Below the pieces are notes generated by a model. It saw only the letters and a program-made list of their open reading frames with translations. It did not search any database and was not told the origin of the DNA. A DNA stretch of 64,000 nt. It comes from Primulina eburnea. Lineage: Eukaryota; Streptophyta; Magnoliopsida; Lamiales; Gesneriaceae. The translations under genes were made by a program, and so were the position numbers. Positions 12,199 through 22,886 of this stretch are shown one piece after another; the stretch's first letter is position 1; each line of letters opens with the position of its first letter. Where the stretch lies: positions 5,724,261 to 5,788,260 of the forward strand of contig NC_133114.1 in NCBI RefSeq assembly GCF_022965805.1. Direction: 5' to 3'.

Positions 12199-12475
12199 GC
12201 GCACATGCGCGACATATTCCCGCGCACATGCGCACAACTGGCAGAGAGAGCGGCGCATATGCGCCCCAAAATCCGCGCATATGCGCGACCCATACAGAGA
12301 GTTCAGCGCATATGCGCCACTCAAGGCGCGCATGTGCGCGAGAAAGAACAGATGACACCGAGAGTGACGCGCATATGCGCCGCTTATGGCGCGCATATGC
12401 GCGCAAGAAGAAGATCAGCACCCGAAGCACCCGCGCATATGCGCGAGTTTGTGCCGCGCATATGCGCGCGGCGCG
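12199..12475. repeat. Array of 10 palindromic GCGCATATGCGC words
   Basis: Ten copies of a 12-base palindrome (GCGCATATGCGC, variants GCGCACATGCGC and GCGCATGTGCGC), with irregular spacers of about 10-25 bases. Most copies are flanked by an extra C or G. The array sits directly upstream of the TATA-like box. Spacers are not similar to each other, so it is not a simple tandem repeat. Confidence 0.95.
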
Positions 12476-12483
12476 ATTTCCAG

Positions 12484-12495
12484 AAATAAAAAGGG
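12484..12495 (+). promoter_or_regulatory. TATA-like box of the Athila-like LTR
   Basis: AAATAAAAAGGG followed by TTCGACG, right after the palindrome array. The arrangement recurs inside the element at 19225-19250 as an A-rich TATA with GGGGTTCGCG, which supports it as a core promoter. It has not been tested. Confidence 0.45.
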
Positions 12496-13433
12496 TTCGA
12501 CGTTGATTCCAAAAGGGGTCCGAAGTATTCTGAGCGTAGCCGTCATACCACTCGAGAGAAAGGAGAAAAAGTGAGAGCGCACGGAGCACGGGACGCGAAG
12601 AACGGAGATAGAAGACGCTGAATCCGGACACGAAGACGCACTTCCATCTCTCGCCAACACGTTCTTAATTCGGTTTCTTACTTTTACGTTTTTAATGACT
12701 ACAAACAGATTTTGTATTGATTTAATTACGAGTATGAACTAATTCTATTTTTAGAGATTGATGTAGTCTTGGTTGAACCTATGTTATTGACTTTGTAACT
12801 TTTCATCTAATTAATTCGTCGTGTTTATTTGTGATTTCTTGTGATTAATGCTTTTGGATTACTGGCCATAATTCGATTGATTGAATAATTAAAATCTAAC
12901 ACTTGAAAGAGGGGATTGAAATTAGGACAGGAGAAATCAGATCGTTAGATATTTATAACGTGCAAAAGACGTATAACTTTGACGAATCCATAAGTGGACC
13001 TTGGTTGCATTTATTACGTGTTATTTGATTTTGAATAGACATATTAAAATCGGTAAATAGGTAATACAGTTCTATTTATCACTCGACAGAGGGAGTAGAA
13101 ACATTGCGAGTTCTTGGTTATAAATGCGATGAAATTTAATAATATGTTAGTTAATGCTGAGTTAGCATAGGGGAAGCCAGACGAAATCATATCTCTAGAT
13201 TTATCTCTTCAGTGAATTCTATACTGCGTGCTAGAATTACAGTAATTGTTATTTTATTTGAATTGATTACAAACCAACCATTCGATTTGTCTAAATAAAG
13301 TTGAGCTATGTCATTATGGTAATTAATATACAAATTTGAATAATTACTCCTCGTGGGATCGATATTTGTACTCAAACCAGTACTAAAACTTGACACCGTA
13401 TACTTGCGGTAGTGAAAACACGCAACAAGTTTT

Positions 13434-13450
13434 TGGCGCCGTTGCCGGGG
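13434..13450 (+). other. Primer binding site, tRNA-Asp type
   Basis: TGGCGCCGTTGCCGGGG, complementary to the 3' end of plant tRNA-Asp including CCA. It begins six bases after the LTR end and is a hallmark of Athila-type gypsy elements. Confidence 0.92.
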
Positions 13451-13568
13451 AGTAAACTATTTAATTGCATATTGATATCATTACTAAGTAGTATTGATTT
13501 TAATTTAGACTTCATTTTATTTTGTTTTCTTTATTTTGTTAATCTATAGTCTTTTTGTTTTGTAGTGC

Positions 13569-14870
13569 ATGCGAAAATATCAAAATCCCGACTTGCTAAT
13601 TTTTGATCCGGAGATCGAAAGAACTGCCAGGAGATTAAGGAAAGCAAGGAGAGACGAAATTAAAGCAATGGCTGAAAACAGAGACAACCAGAATGAGCTC
13701 CTTAGAGAGGTGCCAATCCGAGAACATTTCCGCCCTATCATCAACGCCCACTACTCTGGAATAGCTCGTGGAACTATTGCTGCTAATAATTTCGAGCTAA
13801 AGCCCGCACTCATCAACATGGTTCAACAGAACCAATTTGGAGGAGCAGCCACCGCAGATCCCCATCTTCACCTCAGAACTTTTCTGGAGATCACAGATAC
13901 GGTAAAAATGAATGGTGTTTCTGACGAACTTATTCGATTGCGTCTGTTTCCGTTTTCTCTTAGGGATCACGCAAGGAGTTGGCTCCAATCTCTACCGCTG
14001 GGAAGTGTTACTACTTGGGCGGATTTGGTTACGAAGTTCTTGTCAAAATATTTTCCTCCTGCTAAATCTGCTCAGCTGAAAATAGATATCACCAACTTCA
14101 GGCAGAGAGAATTTGAGGTATTATATGAGGCAAGGAGCGATACAAAGAGTTACTCAGGAAGTGTCCGAATCATGGATATGCAGATTGGGTACAAATCGAG
14201 CTATTTTACAATGGTTTGGATGGGCCGACTAGAGGGAATGTGGATGCTGCTGCTGGAGGTACTGTTTTTTCTAAAACACCTGATGAGGCCTATGAACTGC
14301 TTGAACAGATGACCATCAACAGTTATCAGTGGCCGAGTGAAAGATCGGGATCAAAGAAACCTGCTGGAGTGTATGCTGTAGACCCGATCACATCACTTAC
14401 TGCACAGGTTTCGGCATTGACCGCACAGATTGCAGCGATGAACAAGCCAGGCCAATCTACGTCTGAGGTAGCATTGGTGACTGCTGAGGAAGAGCCAGTT
14501 ATGGAGGAAGCTCAGTACATCAACAACCGTGGCTTTGTAAGCTATAGAGGTAATCCTCCCCCTAATACTTATCATCCAAGTTTGAGGAATCACGAGAATT
14601 TCTCTTATGCGAACAACAAGAACGTGTTGAATCCTCCACCGGGGTTCAATACACAGAAAGGGGAAGGAAAGCCATCTTTTGAAGATCTAGTTGGCACATT
14701 TGTGACTGAGTCTGGGAAGAGAATGACGAGAACTGAGTCTCGTCTTGATAACATGGAGACACACATGGGTAATATGGGTGCCACTGATGAAATCCTTGGA
14801 AACACAGATTGGGCAACTAGCCAATGCTTTAAAGGATCAGAATCGAGGACAGTTCCCCAGTAATACCGAG
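13569..14870 (+). pseudogene. Athila-like gag, frameshifted
   Basis: Starts at 13569 (MRKYQNPDLL) after the primer site and leader. Residues about 100-185 are a Retrotrans_gag capsid domain with LRLFPFSLRDHARSWLQSL and FLSKYFPPAKSAQL. Near 14125 the frame moves to the one open at 14216-14863 (NVDAAAGGTVFSKTPDEAYE, then a linker with LTAQVSALTAQIAAM). Near 14790 it moves back into the frame of the following protease ORF. Each change is one base, and the protein is open on both sides. Gag would assemble the particle. No clear zinc knuckle was seen. Confidence 0.85.
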
Positions 14871-16028
14871 GTGAATCCTAGGGAACAGTGCAAAGCTGTC
14901 ACACTGAGGAGTGGCAAAGAAATTGGGATCCCAGAGCCTACTGAAGAAAGTGTAGAGATCACAGTTGAGGAAGATGAGGAGAAGAGTGCAAGTGTTAGAG
15001 AAGAGGAGCCTGAGAAAGTACTTAAACAGCAGCCTTTACCGAAGGTAAGTCTTCCATATCCACAGAGGTTCAAGAAGAAGGGGTTAGATGATCAATTTGC
15101 GAAATTTCTGGAAATTTTCAAGAAAAAACACATCAACATCCCATTTGCCGATGCATTGGAGCAAATGCCCAATTATGCTAAGTTCATCAAGGATGTGATG
15201 TCCAAGAAGAGAAAACTTCAAGAATTTGAGACCGTAAAGCTGACTGAAGAGTGCAGTGCAATACTCCAAAGAAAACTACCCCAGAAACTCAAAGATCCAG
15301 GAAGTTTTACTATTCCTTGTGTTATTGGTGGTTCTAGAGTAAATAGAGCTTTATGTGATTTAGGTGCTAGTATAAATTTAATGCCTTTTTCTATTTACAG
15401 GACTTTGGAGCTTGGCGAGGTGAAACCTAGCACTATCACTTTGCAGTTGGCGGACAGATCACTTACCTATCCACGAGGGATAGTAGAGGATGTACTGGTA
15501 AAGGTAGACAAATTCATATTTCCTGCTGATTTTGTCATCTTAGATATGGAAGAAGATCAGGAGACGCCACCTATCTTTGGAAGGCCATTCCTAGCTACCG
15601 GAAAAGCCTTGATTGATGTGCACAAGGGCGAGCTCACTTTGAGAGTAGGTGGAGATGAAGTCGTGTTCAACATCTACAACACCATCAAGGGACCAAATGA
15701 GGTAAGTACTTGTAATAGCATTGATATAATTGATTCATGTGTATCTCATGTTGGTGCAGGAAGGATGACAAAGGACTCTTTGGAGAGATGCTTGTTGGAA
15801 TCAGCTTCTACACTGGATGAAGATGATTGGGATGTACAAGAGGAGTTACTTTCTCTCAATACACTACCTAAGGAAAAGAGTGATACCCAACTTGAAGAGT
15901 TACTTGAGGATGCAAGTAAAGAGGTACCAAAAGCATCTCCTGTATTGAAGGATTTACCGAGTCACTTGTGCTATGCTTTCCTTGACAAGGTCATCACATC
16001 CGGTAATTATATCTTCTGCTCTTACTAG
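14871..16028 (+). pseudogene. Athila-like gag C-terminus and aspartic protease region
   Basis: An open frame from about 14790 to 16028. It begins LETQIGQLANALKDQNRGQF, passes an acidic linker (EEDEEKSASVREEEPEK), then a KFLEIFKKKHINIPFADAL segment and a retropepsin-like domain with the active-site stretch ALCDLGASINLMPFSIY at about 15345-15395 and the IFGRPFLAT flap-side motif near 15570. The catalytic triad is DLG rather than the DTG/DSG usual elsewhere; DLGAS is common in this clade. It ends at a frame change near 15985, where the RT frame takes over. Confidence 0.85.
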
Positions 16029-17600
16029 TGATGAAAAGGATAAGTTGTTGAGGGTGTTGCGAGAATTTAAATCTGCGTTGGTATGGACAATTGATGATAT
16101 AAAGGGGATTAGCCCCACTGTTTGCATGCATAAAATATTGATTCAGGAGTCCTATTCACCCTATGTTGATCATCAGAGGAGGCTGAATCCAGCCATGAAA
16201 GAAGTTGTGAGGGCTGAGGTATTAAAATTGCTAAATGCTGGTGTTATTTATGCTATATCTGACAGTTCTTGTGTTTCACCAGTACAAGTAGTGCCTAAAA
16301 AGGGAGGCATAACTGTAGTTAGAAATGAGAATAATGAATTGATTTCAACTCGTCCAGTGACTGGTTGGCGAGTGTGTATAGACTACAGGAAATTGAATGA
16401 TGCGACTAGGAAAGATCACTTCCCTATTCCCTTTATTGACCAGATGCTTGATAGCGTAGGTGGTTACCATTATTATTGCTTTCTAGATGGTTATTCAGGT
16501 TACAATCAGATTGTTATAGCACCGGAGGATCAAGAGAAGACTACCTTCACTTGTCCCTACGGTACATTTGCCTTTAGGAGAATGCCATTTGGACTTTGCA
16601 ATGCACCTGCTACGTTTCAGAGGTGTATGATGGCTATATTTTCTGACATGGTTGAGGAGATAATGGAGGTTTTCATGGATGATATATTTGTCTTTGGTTC
16701 ATCCTTTGATCATTGTTTGCAGAATTTGACCCTTGTTTTGCAGAGATGTCAGGAGAAGAATTTAGTGTTGAATTGGGAGAAATGTCACTTCATGGTGCAA
16801 GAAGGTATTGTGCTTGGGCACAAAATTTCAGCGAGAGGAATGGAAGTGGACAGAGCCAAAGTTGTGGCAATTGAAAATCTCCCACCACCAAAGAATGTGA
16901 AAGGGATCAGAAGTTTCTTGGGACATGCCGGGTTCTATCGTCGTTTTATAAAGATTTCTCTAAAATTACTAGACCTTTATGTAATTTGTTAGAGAAAGAT
17001 TCTACATTTATTTTTGACGATGATTGTTTGCAGGCGTTTAACAAGATCAAGACAGCTCTGAATTCCGCACCTATCATGATAGTGCCTGACTGGAAGGAGC
17101 CCTTTGAACTCATGTGCGATGCGAGCGACTATGCTGTAGGAGCAGCATTGGGACAAAGGCGAGACAAGATGTTCAAGACTATCTACTATGCTAGTCGTAC
17201 ACTTAACGTAGCCCAACAGAACTATACAACCACTGAGAAAGAGATGCTAGCAGTGGTGTTTGCATTCGACAAATTCAGAACATATCTCATTGGCACAAAG
17301 GTAACGGTTTTTACTGACCATGCAGCTCTTCGTTACCTATTTGCCAAAAAGGATGCAAAGCCCAGGTTGATACGATGGATACTCCTACTTCAAGAATTTG
17401 ACTTTGAGGTCAAAGACAAGAAAGGTTGTGAGAATCAGGTGGCTGATCACCTGTCACGACTAGAGCTGGAAGAAAGAACTGAAGGTGGAACTATCAACGA
17501 GTCGTTCCCAGATGAACAACTTTTCAAGGTAAGTGTTACACATCCGTGGTTTGCAGATATAGCTAATTCCTTGCTGCATGAGAATTACCTTCAGATTTAA
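16029..17600 (+). pseudogene. Athila-like reverse transcriptase and RNase H, frameshifted
   Basis: RT lies in the frame 15973-16992. It has WRVCIDYRKLNDATRKDHFP, the FLDGYSGYNQI segment (about 16485) and the catalytic box VFMDDIFVFG near 16670. RNase H lies in the next frame, 16986-17600, with the catalytic-region segments [16 protein letters not shown] (about 17110), [16 protein letters not shown] and [11 protein letters not shown], and ends with [11 protein letters not shown] single-base loss in an A run near 16950 separates the two. The domains are otherwise undamaged, without internal stops. Confidence 0.9.
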
Positions 17601-18826
17601 CTTATCATCAAAAGAAGAAATTTCTTCATGATGCCAAGTTTTATCTGTGGGACGATCCGTTCTTGTTCAAGAGATGCGCTGATCAGATAATCAGACGATG
17701 TGTAGCAGAGGAAGAAGCGGGTATGATTCTAGAGCTGTGTCATTCCTCACCCTACGGTGGACACTTTGGAGAATCTAGAACAACAGCTAAGGTATTACAG
17801 TCAGGTTTTTATTGGCCTAATTTATTTAAAGACAGTTATACTTTAGTCAAGTCATGTGATAAATGCCAAAGAGTTGGCAATATTTCTAGACGACATGAAT
17901 TACCACTAACAAATATTTTGGAAGTGGAACTCTTTGATGTCTGGGGTATTGACTTTATGGGGCCCTTCCCATCTTCTTTTGGTCAATCTTACATTTTACT
18001 TGCTGTCGATTATGAGTCAAAATGGGTGGAAGCAATCGCCACCAGTACTAATGATGCTCGAGTTGTTGTTAAGTTTGTCCACAGGAACATCTTCACAAGA
18101 TTCGGAACGCCTAGAGCCATTATCAGTGATGAAGGTACGCATTTCTGTAACAAAATTTTTAACTCACTATTGGCCAAATATGATGTGAAGCACAGGGTGA
18201 CACTGGAATACCACCCGCAAGCCAATGGGCAAGCAGAGATATCCAACCGGGAGATCAAACAAATCTTAGAAAAGACAGTGAAGACAAACCGGAAGAATTG
18301 GGCGATCAAGCTAGATGATGCATTATGGGCATACAGGACTGCATACAAGACACCTATCGGGATGTCTCCTTATAGGTTGGTCTTCGGAAAAGCTTGTCAT
18401 CTCCATGTGGAACTGGAGCACAAAGCATATTGGGCTGTGAAAAAGCTAAATTTTGATAAGGAAGCATCGGGCGAACAACGACTGCTGCAGCTGAATGAGA
18501 TGGAGGAGTTTAGGAATGATGCATACGAAAATGCCAAGATATACAAGGAAAATACCAAGAGATGGCATGACAAGCAGATTCTTCGACGACTTTTCGAACC
18601 GGGGCAACAGGTGTTACTATTCAATTATCGACTGAGGCTGTTTCCTGGTAAGTTAAAATCACGATGGTCTGGACCATTCACAGTGGAAGCAGTGTACCCA
18701 CATGGGGCAATTGAGCTAAAATGCAAAAATGGTGAGACATTCAAAGTCAATGGTCAGAGGGTCAAGCATTACTTCGGGAATGAAGTGCGACACATGGACA
18801 AAATCCCATTGGGAGAACCAAAGTAG
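17601..18826 (+). pseudogene. Athila-like integrase
   Basis: The frame open at 17663-18826 (387 residues) follows a single-base frame change near 17597. It has the zinc-binding HHCC domain (H...H in [19 protein letters not shown]), the catalytic core with D in [12 protein letters not shown] in ISDEGTHF and E in [11 protein letters not shown], and a C-terminal domain ending in [18 protein letters not shown] and VKHYFG. No chromodomain is visible, as expected outside chromoviruses. It would insert cDNA into host DNA. Confidence 0.9.
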
Positions 18827-19028
18827 ACTGAAGAAAGTCAGGCTGATGACGTTAAACCAAGCGCTGTGTGGGAGGCAACCCACATTTATTTATTTTTGCA
18901 GTCATTTTATTTATTTTATTTCGATTCTATAGTTCATTAATTTTAACTTTCTCAAGTATTAATTTGCATGTTGCTATTTTTTGCAGGTATTTAAAAAAAA
19001 AAATAAAAATTGCAAAGGATAGTGTGCC
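18827..19028 (+). other. Conserved post-pol segment
   Basis: Non-coding. It carries GTTAAACCAAGCGCTGTG and GGGAGGCAACCCAC, a stretch I associate with the region just after pol in Athila elements. T-rich to 19000. Confidence 0.5.
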
Positions 19029-19221
19029 ACGCGCACATGCGCGACGAATTTTTGCGCAAAGGCGCAACATTGGCCGAGAGCTCAGCGCATATGCGCCACT
19101 TAGAGCGCGCACATGCGCGAATTTTCCAGAAAGGTCCGCGTATTTACAGAGAGTTTGGCCGCATGCCGAGCCAGTAGCTTCCGCGCATATGCGCCACTTT
19201 AAGGCGCGCATATGCGCGCGA
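19029..19221. repeat. Second array of GCGCATATGCGC-type words, inside the element
   Basis: About six palindromic words (GCGCACATGCGC, GCGCATATGCGC and a degraded GCGCAAAGGCGC) upstream of the extra ORF. It is followed by a TATA-like box, as in the LTR. Confidence 0.9.
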
Positions 19222-19224
19222 CTC

Positions 19225-19250
19225 AATATAAAAAAAAAAAGGGGTTCGCG
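19225..19250 (+). promoter_or_regulatory. Candidate internal promoter box for the extra ORF
   Basis: CAATATAAAA followed by an A run and GGGGTTCGCG. In the LTR the corresponding place reads AAATAAAAAGGGTTCGACG. Downstream lies a pyrimidine- and GCC-rich leader (19280-19370) and the extra ORF from 19662. Function is inferred. Confidence 0.45.
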
Positions 19251-19661
19251 ATTTCAGATTTAAGAAGACCCTAATCTCTCAGTAGCAGCTCTCACCGCCG
19301 CCCCTCGTCCACACGCCGCGCCACCGCCGTTCCTCCTTCAAAAGCCGCCGCCGCCGTCAATCGCCGCCGTGAAACTCCAACCACACTCCAACTTTTGGTA
19401 TTTTTTCTGAACTCAAGGGTTTATTCAGATTTTTGACTCAAATCTTGAAATTGGTGTAAATCTATATGGGAAATTGGTGAGATTGTGTAGTGGATGCTCT
19501 AAATTGAAGTATTTTGTGAGTGGGGTGTACGTGCATTGCTTGTTGGATTAGTGGTTAGTGAAATTATATTGTTCAAGTTTGGGAAGTCCGATTGTCTTCG
19601 ATTTTGGTCTATTGTGGGTTGAATTTGGTGTTGATTGTGATATTTTGATTATTGAATTGAG

Positions 19662-21177
19662 ATGGCACCGAAGAAAAAATCAAAGAAAGGCGCCTCATCT
19701 TCCGCTAGTTATGATTCGCACCGATTTTGGAATGAAGAAGCACAACAGGTATATGAGAATTCGATGACTCGGTCGATTATCCCAGAGAGGGGATTTAATT
19801 TATCGACATTACGTGATTTTATTGAGCGAGAATTGGAACGAAGACAGTGGGTTGAATTTGCTCAACCACCTCCAGACGCTGTGATTTCTGTCGTCAGAGA
19901 GTTCTATGCCATTCTGCGGATACGGCATGTGACTCAAAGGTACTTGTGAGAGGAAAATTGGTATCGTTTGATTCTCAGACGATAAATACGATATATCAGA
20001 TGCCGAGCCTTGAAGAGGACGAGTACAGTGCATTCTTAGACGATGGGGTCGATTATTCAGAGGTAATCCGGACTGTGTGTCAGGCAGGCGCCATATGGAA
20101 GATGAGCGCGAATGGTCCAATCTCACTGAAGAAAACCGAGATGACTCCTAATGCAAGTGCGTGGACGTCATTCGTGTTGGCTCGAGTTCTCCCATCCTCA
20201 CATTACCACGACGTAACCAAAGACAAAGTTGCGCTTGTCTTTGCGATTTTGATGGGCAAATCTGTGAACTTGGGAAGACTAATATATGTCTCGATCATGA
20301 GAGCTGGCATTGGATTAACCCCGGTCTCCCTGCCATGCCCCCACATTGTTACCGAACTCTGCAGACAGGCCGGCGTCTCTTGGTCGCCTGATGAGCAAGT
20401 ACTTAAGCCGAACGCTCCCATCGTTGCGCCCTACATGCCTCTCGTTGATTCAGATGACGAGGACCTGCAACAGGCACCGCTTCAACCGAGATGACTCCTA
20501 ATGCAAGTGCGTGGACGTCATTCGTGTTGGCTCGAGTTCTCCCATCCTCACATTACCACGACGTAACCAAAGACAAAGTTGCGCTTGTCTTTGCGATTTT
20601 GATGGGCAAATCTGTGAACTTGGGAAGACTAATATATGTCTCGATCATGAGAGCTGGCATTGGATTAACCCCGGTCTCCCTGCCATGCCCCCACATTGTT
20701 ACCGAACTCTGCAGACAGGCCGGCGTCTCTTGGTCGCCTGATGAGCAAGTACTTAAGCCGAACGCTCCCATCGTTGCGCCCTACATGCCTCCCGTTGATT
20801 CAGATGACGAGGACCTGCAACAGGCACCGCTTCAACCACTACCACCACCGGCAGCAGCCAGAGAGCGCAGGGGAGACAGATTGAGGCAATTAGAGATTGA
20901 GATGCAGGAGCAGAGGAGATTACTAGTTGAGCAGCGCCAGGTGCTGGATTCGCTTCAGTACCGCACGGACTATGCCATGGGGTATATGATGGACTTCACG
21001 TCCGTTCTTGCTCAGCGGTTCCCACCTTTAGGTCCAGATGATCCCATGTTTCCCCAGCCACCTGCTTGGCCGCCACAATATCCACCACCACCACGACCAC
21101 CACCACAGTATCCAGGACCTCCTCCAGAGTACCCACCCCAGCACATGGATGACGACGACGATAACGGCGAGCACTGA
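19662..21177 (+). pseudogene. Extra ORF in env position (plant transposon protein domain), broken
   Basis: Starts MAPKKKSKKGASSSASYD at 19662. A domain from about residue 30 (RGFNLSTLRDFIERELERRQ) continues through VSFDSQTINTIYQMP and SHYHDVTKDKVALVFAILMG, then IGLTPVSLPCPHIVTELCRQAGV. This resembles what databases call 'putative plant transposon protein', often found beside gypsy elements. The tail has a coiled-coil-like RQLEIEMQEQRRLLVEQRQ and a proline-rich stretch (PPPPRPPPQYPGPPPEYPP) before a final acidic DDDDDNGEH. A one-base shift near 19940 and a 350-bp duplication break it. No signal peptide or membrane anchor is visible, so envelope function is not supported. Confidence 0.75.
20136..20835 (+). 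repeat. Near-perfect 350-bp tandem duplication within the extra ORF
   Basis: 20136-20485 is repeated at 20486-20835 with one difference seen (CTCTCG versus CTCCCG near 20440/20790). The unit starts CCGAGATGACTCC. Because 350 is not a multiple of 3, the first copy runs into TGA at the junction. AACC microhomology flanks the breakpoint. Confidence 0.95.
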
Positions 21178-21243
21178 CGCTCGCCGTGTGAGGTATGCAT
21201 GTCCCATTTATTTCTTGTTTATACATTGAGGACAATGCATATT

Positions 21244-21260
21244 TTAAGTTTGGGGGGGTG
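21244..21260 (+). other. Internal polypurine-tract-like sequence
   Basis: TTAAGTTTGGGGGGGTG, almost identical to the 3' polypurine tract at 22871-22886 but 1.6 kb upstream. Confidence 0.55.
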
Positions 21261-22870
21261 ATTTGATTATTTGATTTGGATTTGTTGCTTTGATGTTATT
21301 TGCTTTGATATTTTTTTATGTTTATTTAATTTGAAAAAAAAATTTATTCAGTCGTTATTTTTATTTTCGTAGTCGTTAATTGTTTTTAGAGTTGTGGAAT
21401 TTAGGTGATAACCAAACAATGATGAGAGTTGACCCGAAATTCATGATATGCCTTGATTACGAATCCGAACGCATGCAATCTTTACTTAACTGTTTGTACA
21501 TTGACTCACGATTTCTATGATTGTTGATACACACGATGTCGAGAGAGTGTTCATGTGGTTGTGATTTGAAATGAATGAATGGACTCCAAAACCTGCATGT
21601 TGATTACTTGTTGTTGAGTTGCATGTTCACTAACACAAAAATGATTCAGGCAGTCTTTGATTTATGTTGGGCCTGTTTTTCCTTGAATAATTTGTCGATT
21701 GTTAGCCCTTTGAGCCTAAATGAGAATGGGATGTGATTTGTTCTGTTTGAATACCCGAAAACATGATCTTTCTGTGTTTGTTGATTGGTTAATTGAAAGT
21801 AGTCTAGAACTTGGCTTGGCACTCTTCGAGGCGAGATACGGGTATTGTGTGACTTAGGGATGATTTAGGCGATTTTTGGAACGTTTGAGCCTTTCAAGCC
21901 TATCCATAACATCATATTATGCCCTAGTGTCCCATGTTTGAGCTTAATGAAAATCGAATGGAGTGTGCCAAGGCACACAAAAGCCCCCATTCGTATCAAT
22001 TCTAAACTCCTACGTCAACTACCAACTTTTGAGCATATACACTAGTGCCTACCAAAAACTGAGAGAAAACGAACATGTGTATCACTACAAAAGTTCTTCT
22101 CCCTTGTGTGCATATAAAAATATCTTGAAAAGGTGAAAAAAAAATTGGAGAAGTTGAATAAAGAGGAAAAGAGTATGACATGTGATGTAAAAAGAGGACA
22201 AAATGATGAAACTGTTGTGGCAAGGCAAGTGGAAGTGAAACAAAAGGAAGGAGACGCGTATTGAAAAATGAATTTGTTTGTTTTCTCTCACTTTTGACTC
22301 CCTACCTTCATTTGAAGCCAATAGCCATAGCCTAACGTTATAAGCTTAAAAGACCTATTAACCGAGTCACGCGTACCCAATATACTAGTGGAGAAGAGTT
22401 GTCAAAGTTAAGCCTATGGACACTTGAAAAATGCCGTCAATAGACACAGAATTTGATTTTGTACATGTGCGCATCTCATGATTTTGGATTTTATTTGGTT
22501 AATTGTTGTCTTCATAATACCACTTTGTTTAGCCAAATGTTACCCTATAAGTCCTGTTGATTTGTGAAGGTAAATGTGTGCTTCAATGATTTTTCTAATT
22601 ACATATGTGTCGAGGAGTCCAGAATTTTATGAGATGAACAACTATGAACTTATCTTGGCAGTTGGAGTGGGTAAACGAGAATAGCAGAACACACACGCAC
22701 GTGAATTTTGAGTAATTTGGCATGTGTTCGATTTAATATCATGGAAACTGTAATCTCTGAGGCTAGAGGTTATCCTTTTATTCCACAATTCTTGTTCGTT
22801 TAGTTTAGTTTAGTCTAGTTAATGTTTTATTTATTTTTAGCTTTCTTTTTGCTCGAGACTAGCAAAAGTT

Positions 22871-22886
22871 TAAGTTTGGGGGGATT
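22871..22886 (+). other. Polypurine tract of the Athila-like element
   Basis: TAAGTTTGGGGGGATT immediately before the 3' LTR; primes plus-strand synthesis. Confidence 0.85.

Larger units (their letters stand above)
11992..13427 (+). repeat. 5' LTR of the Athila-like element
   Basis: 1436 bp, TGATAAGTGC...CGCAACA. It contains a GCGCATATGCGC array at 12199-12475 and a TATA-like box at 12484-12495. The ends are fixed by the second LTR, the primer site and the target duplication. Confidence 0.95.
21178..22886 (+). other. 3' untranslated tail of the Athila-like element
   Basis: 1.7 kb without a coding region. It contains an ACATTGAGGACAATGCA stretch (short CATTG/CAATG inverted repeat) and a PPT-like run at 21244-21260, then AT-rich DNA up to the true polypurine tract. 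Confidence 0.6.

Noticed and set aside
12199..12475. Repeat-spacer array resembling CRISPR
   Set aside because: Spacers vary widely in length, the words are 12-base palindromes, the locus is in an LTR of a plant retrotransposon, and no cas genes exist.
12043..12660. Several overlapping ORFs rich in RICA/HMR/AYAR on both strands (also 18927-19263, 22938-23528, 45229-45478, 51668-52103)
   Set aside because: They are translations of the palindromic GCGCATATGCGC arrays. The same pattern appears in several frames on both strands, which is expected from palindromic DNA and not from protein selection.
19662..21177. Retroviral-type envelope protein
   Set aside because: The position fits, but no signal peptide, transmembrane segment or furin-like site is visible; the domain resembles the plant transposon protein family.
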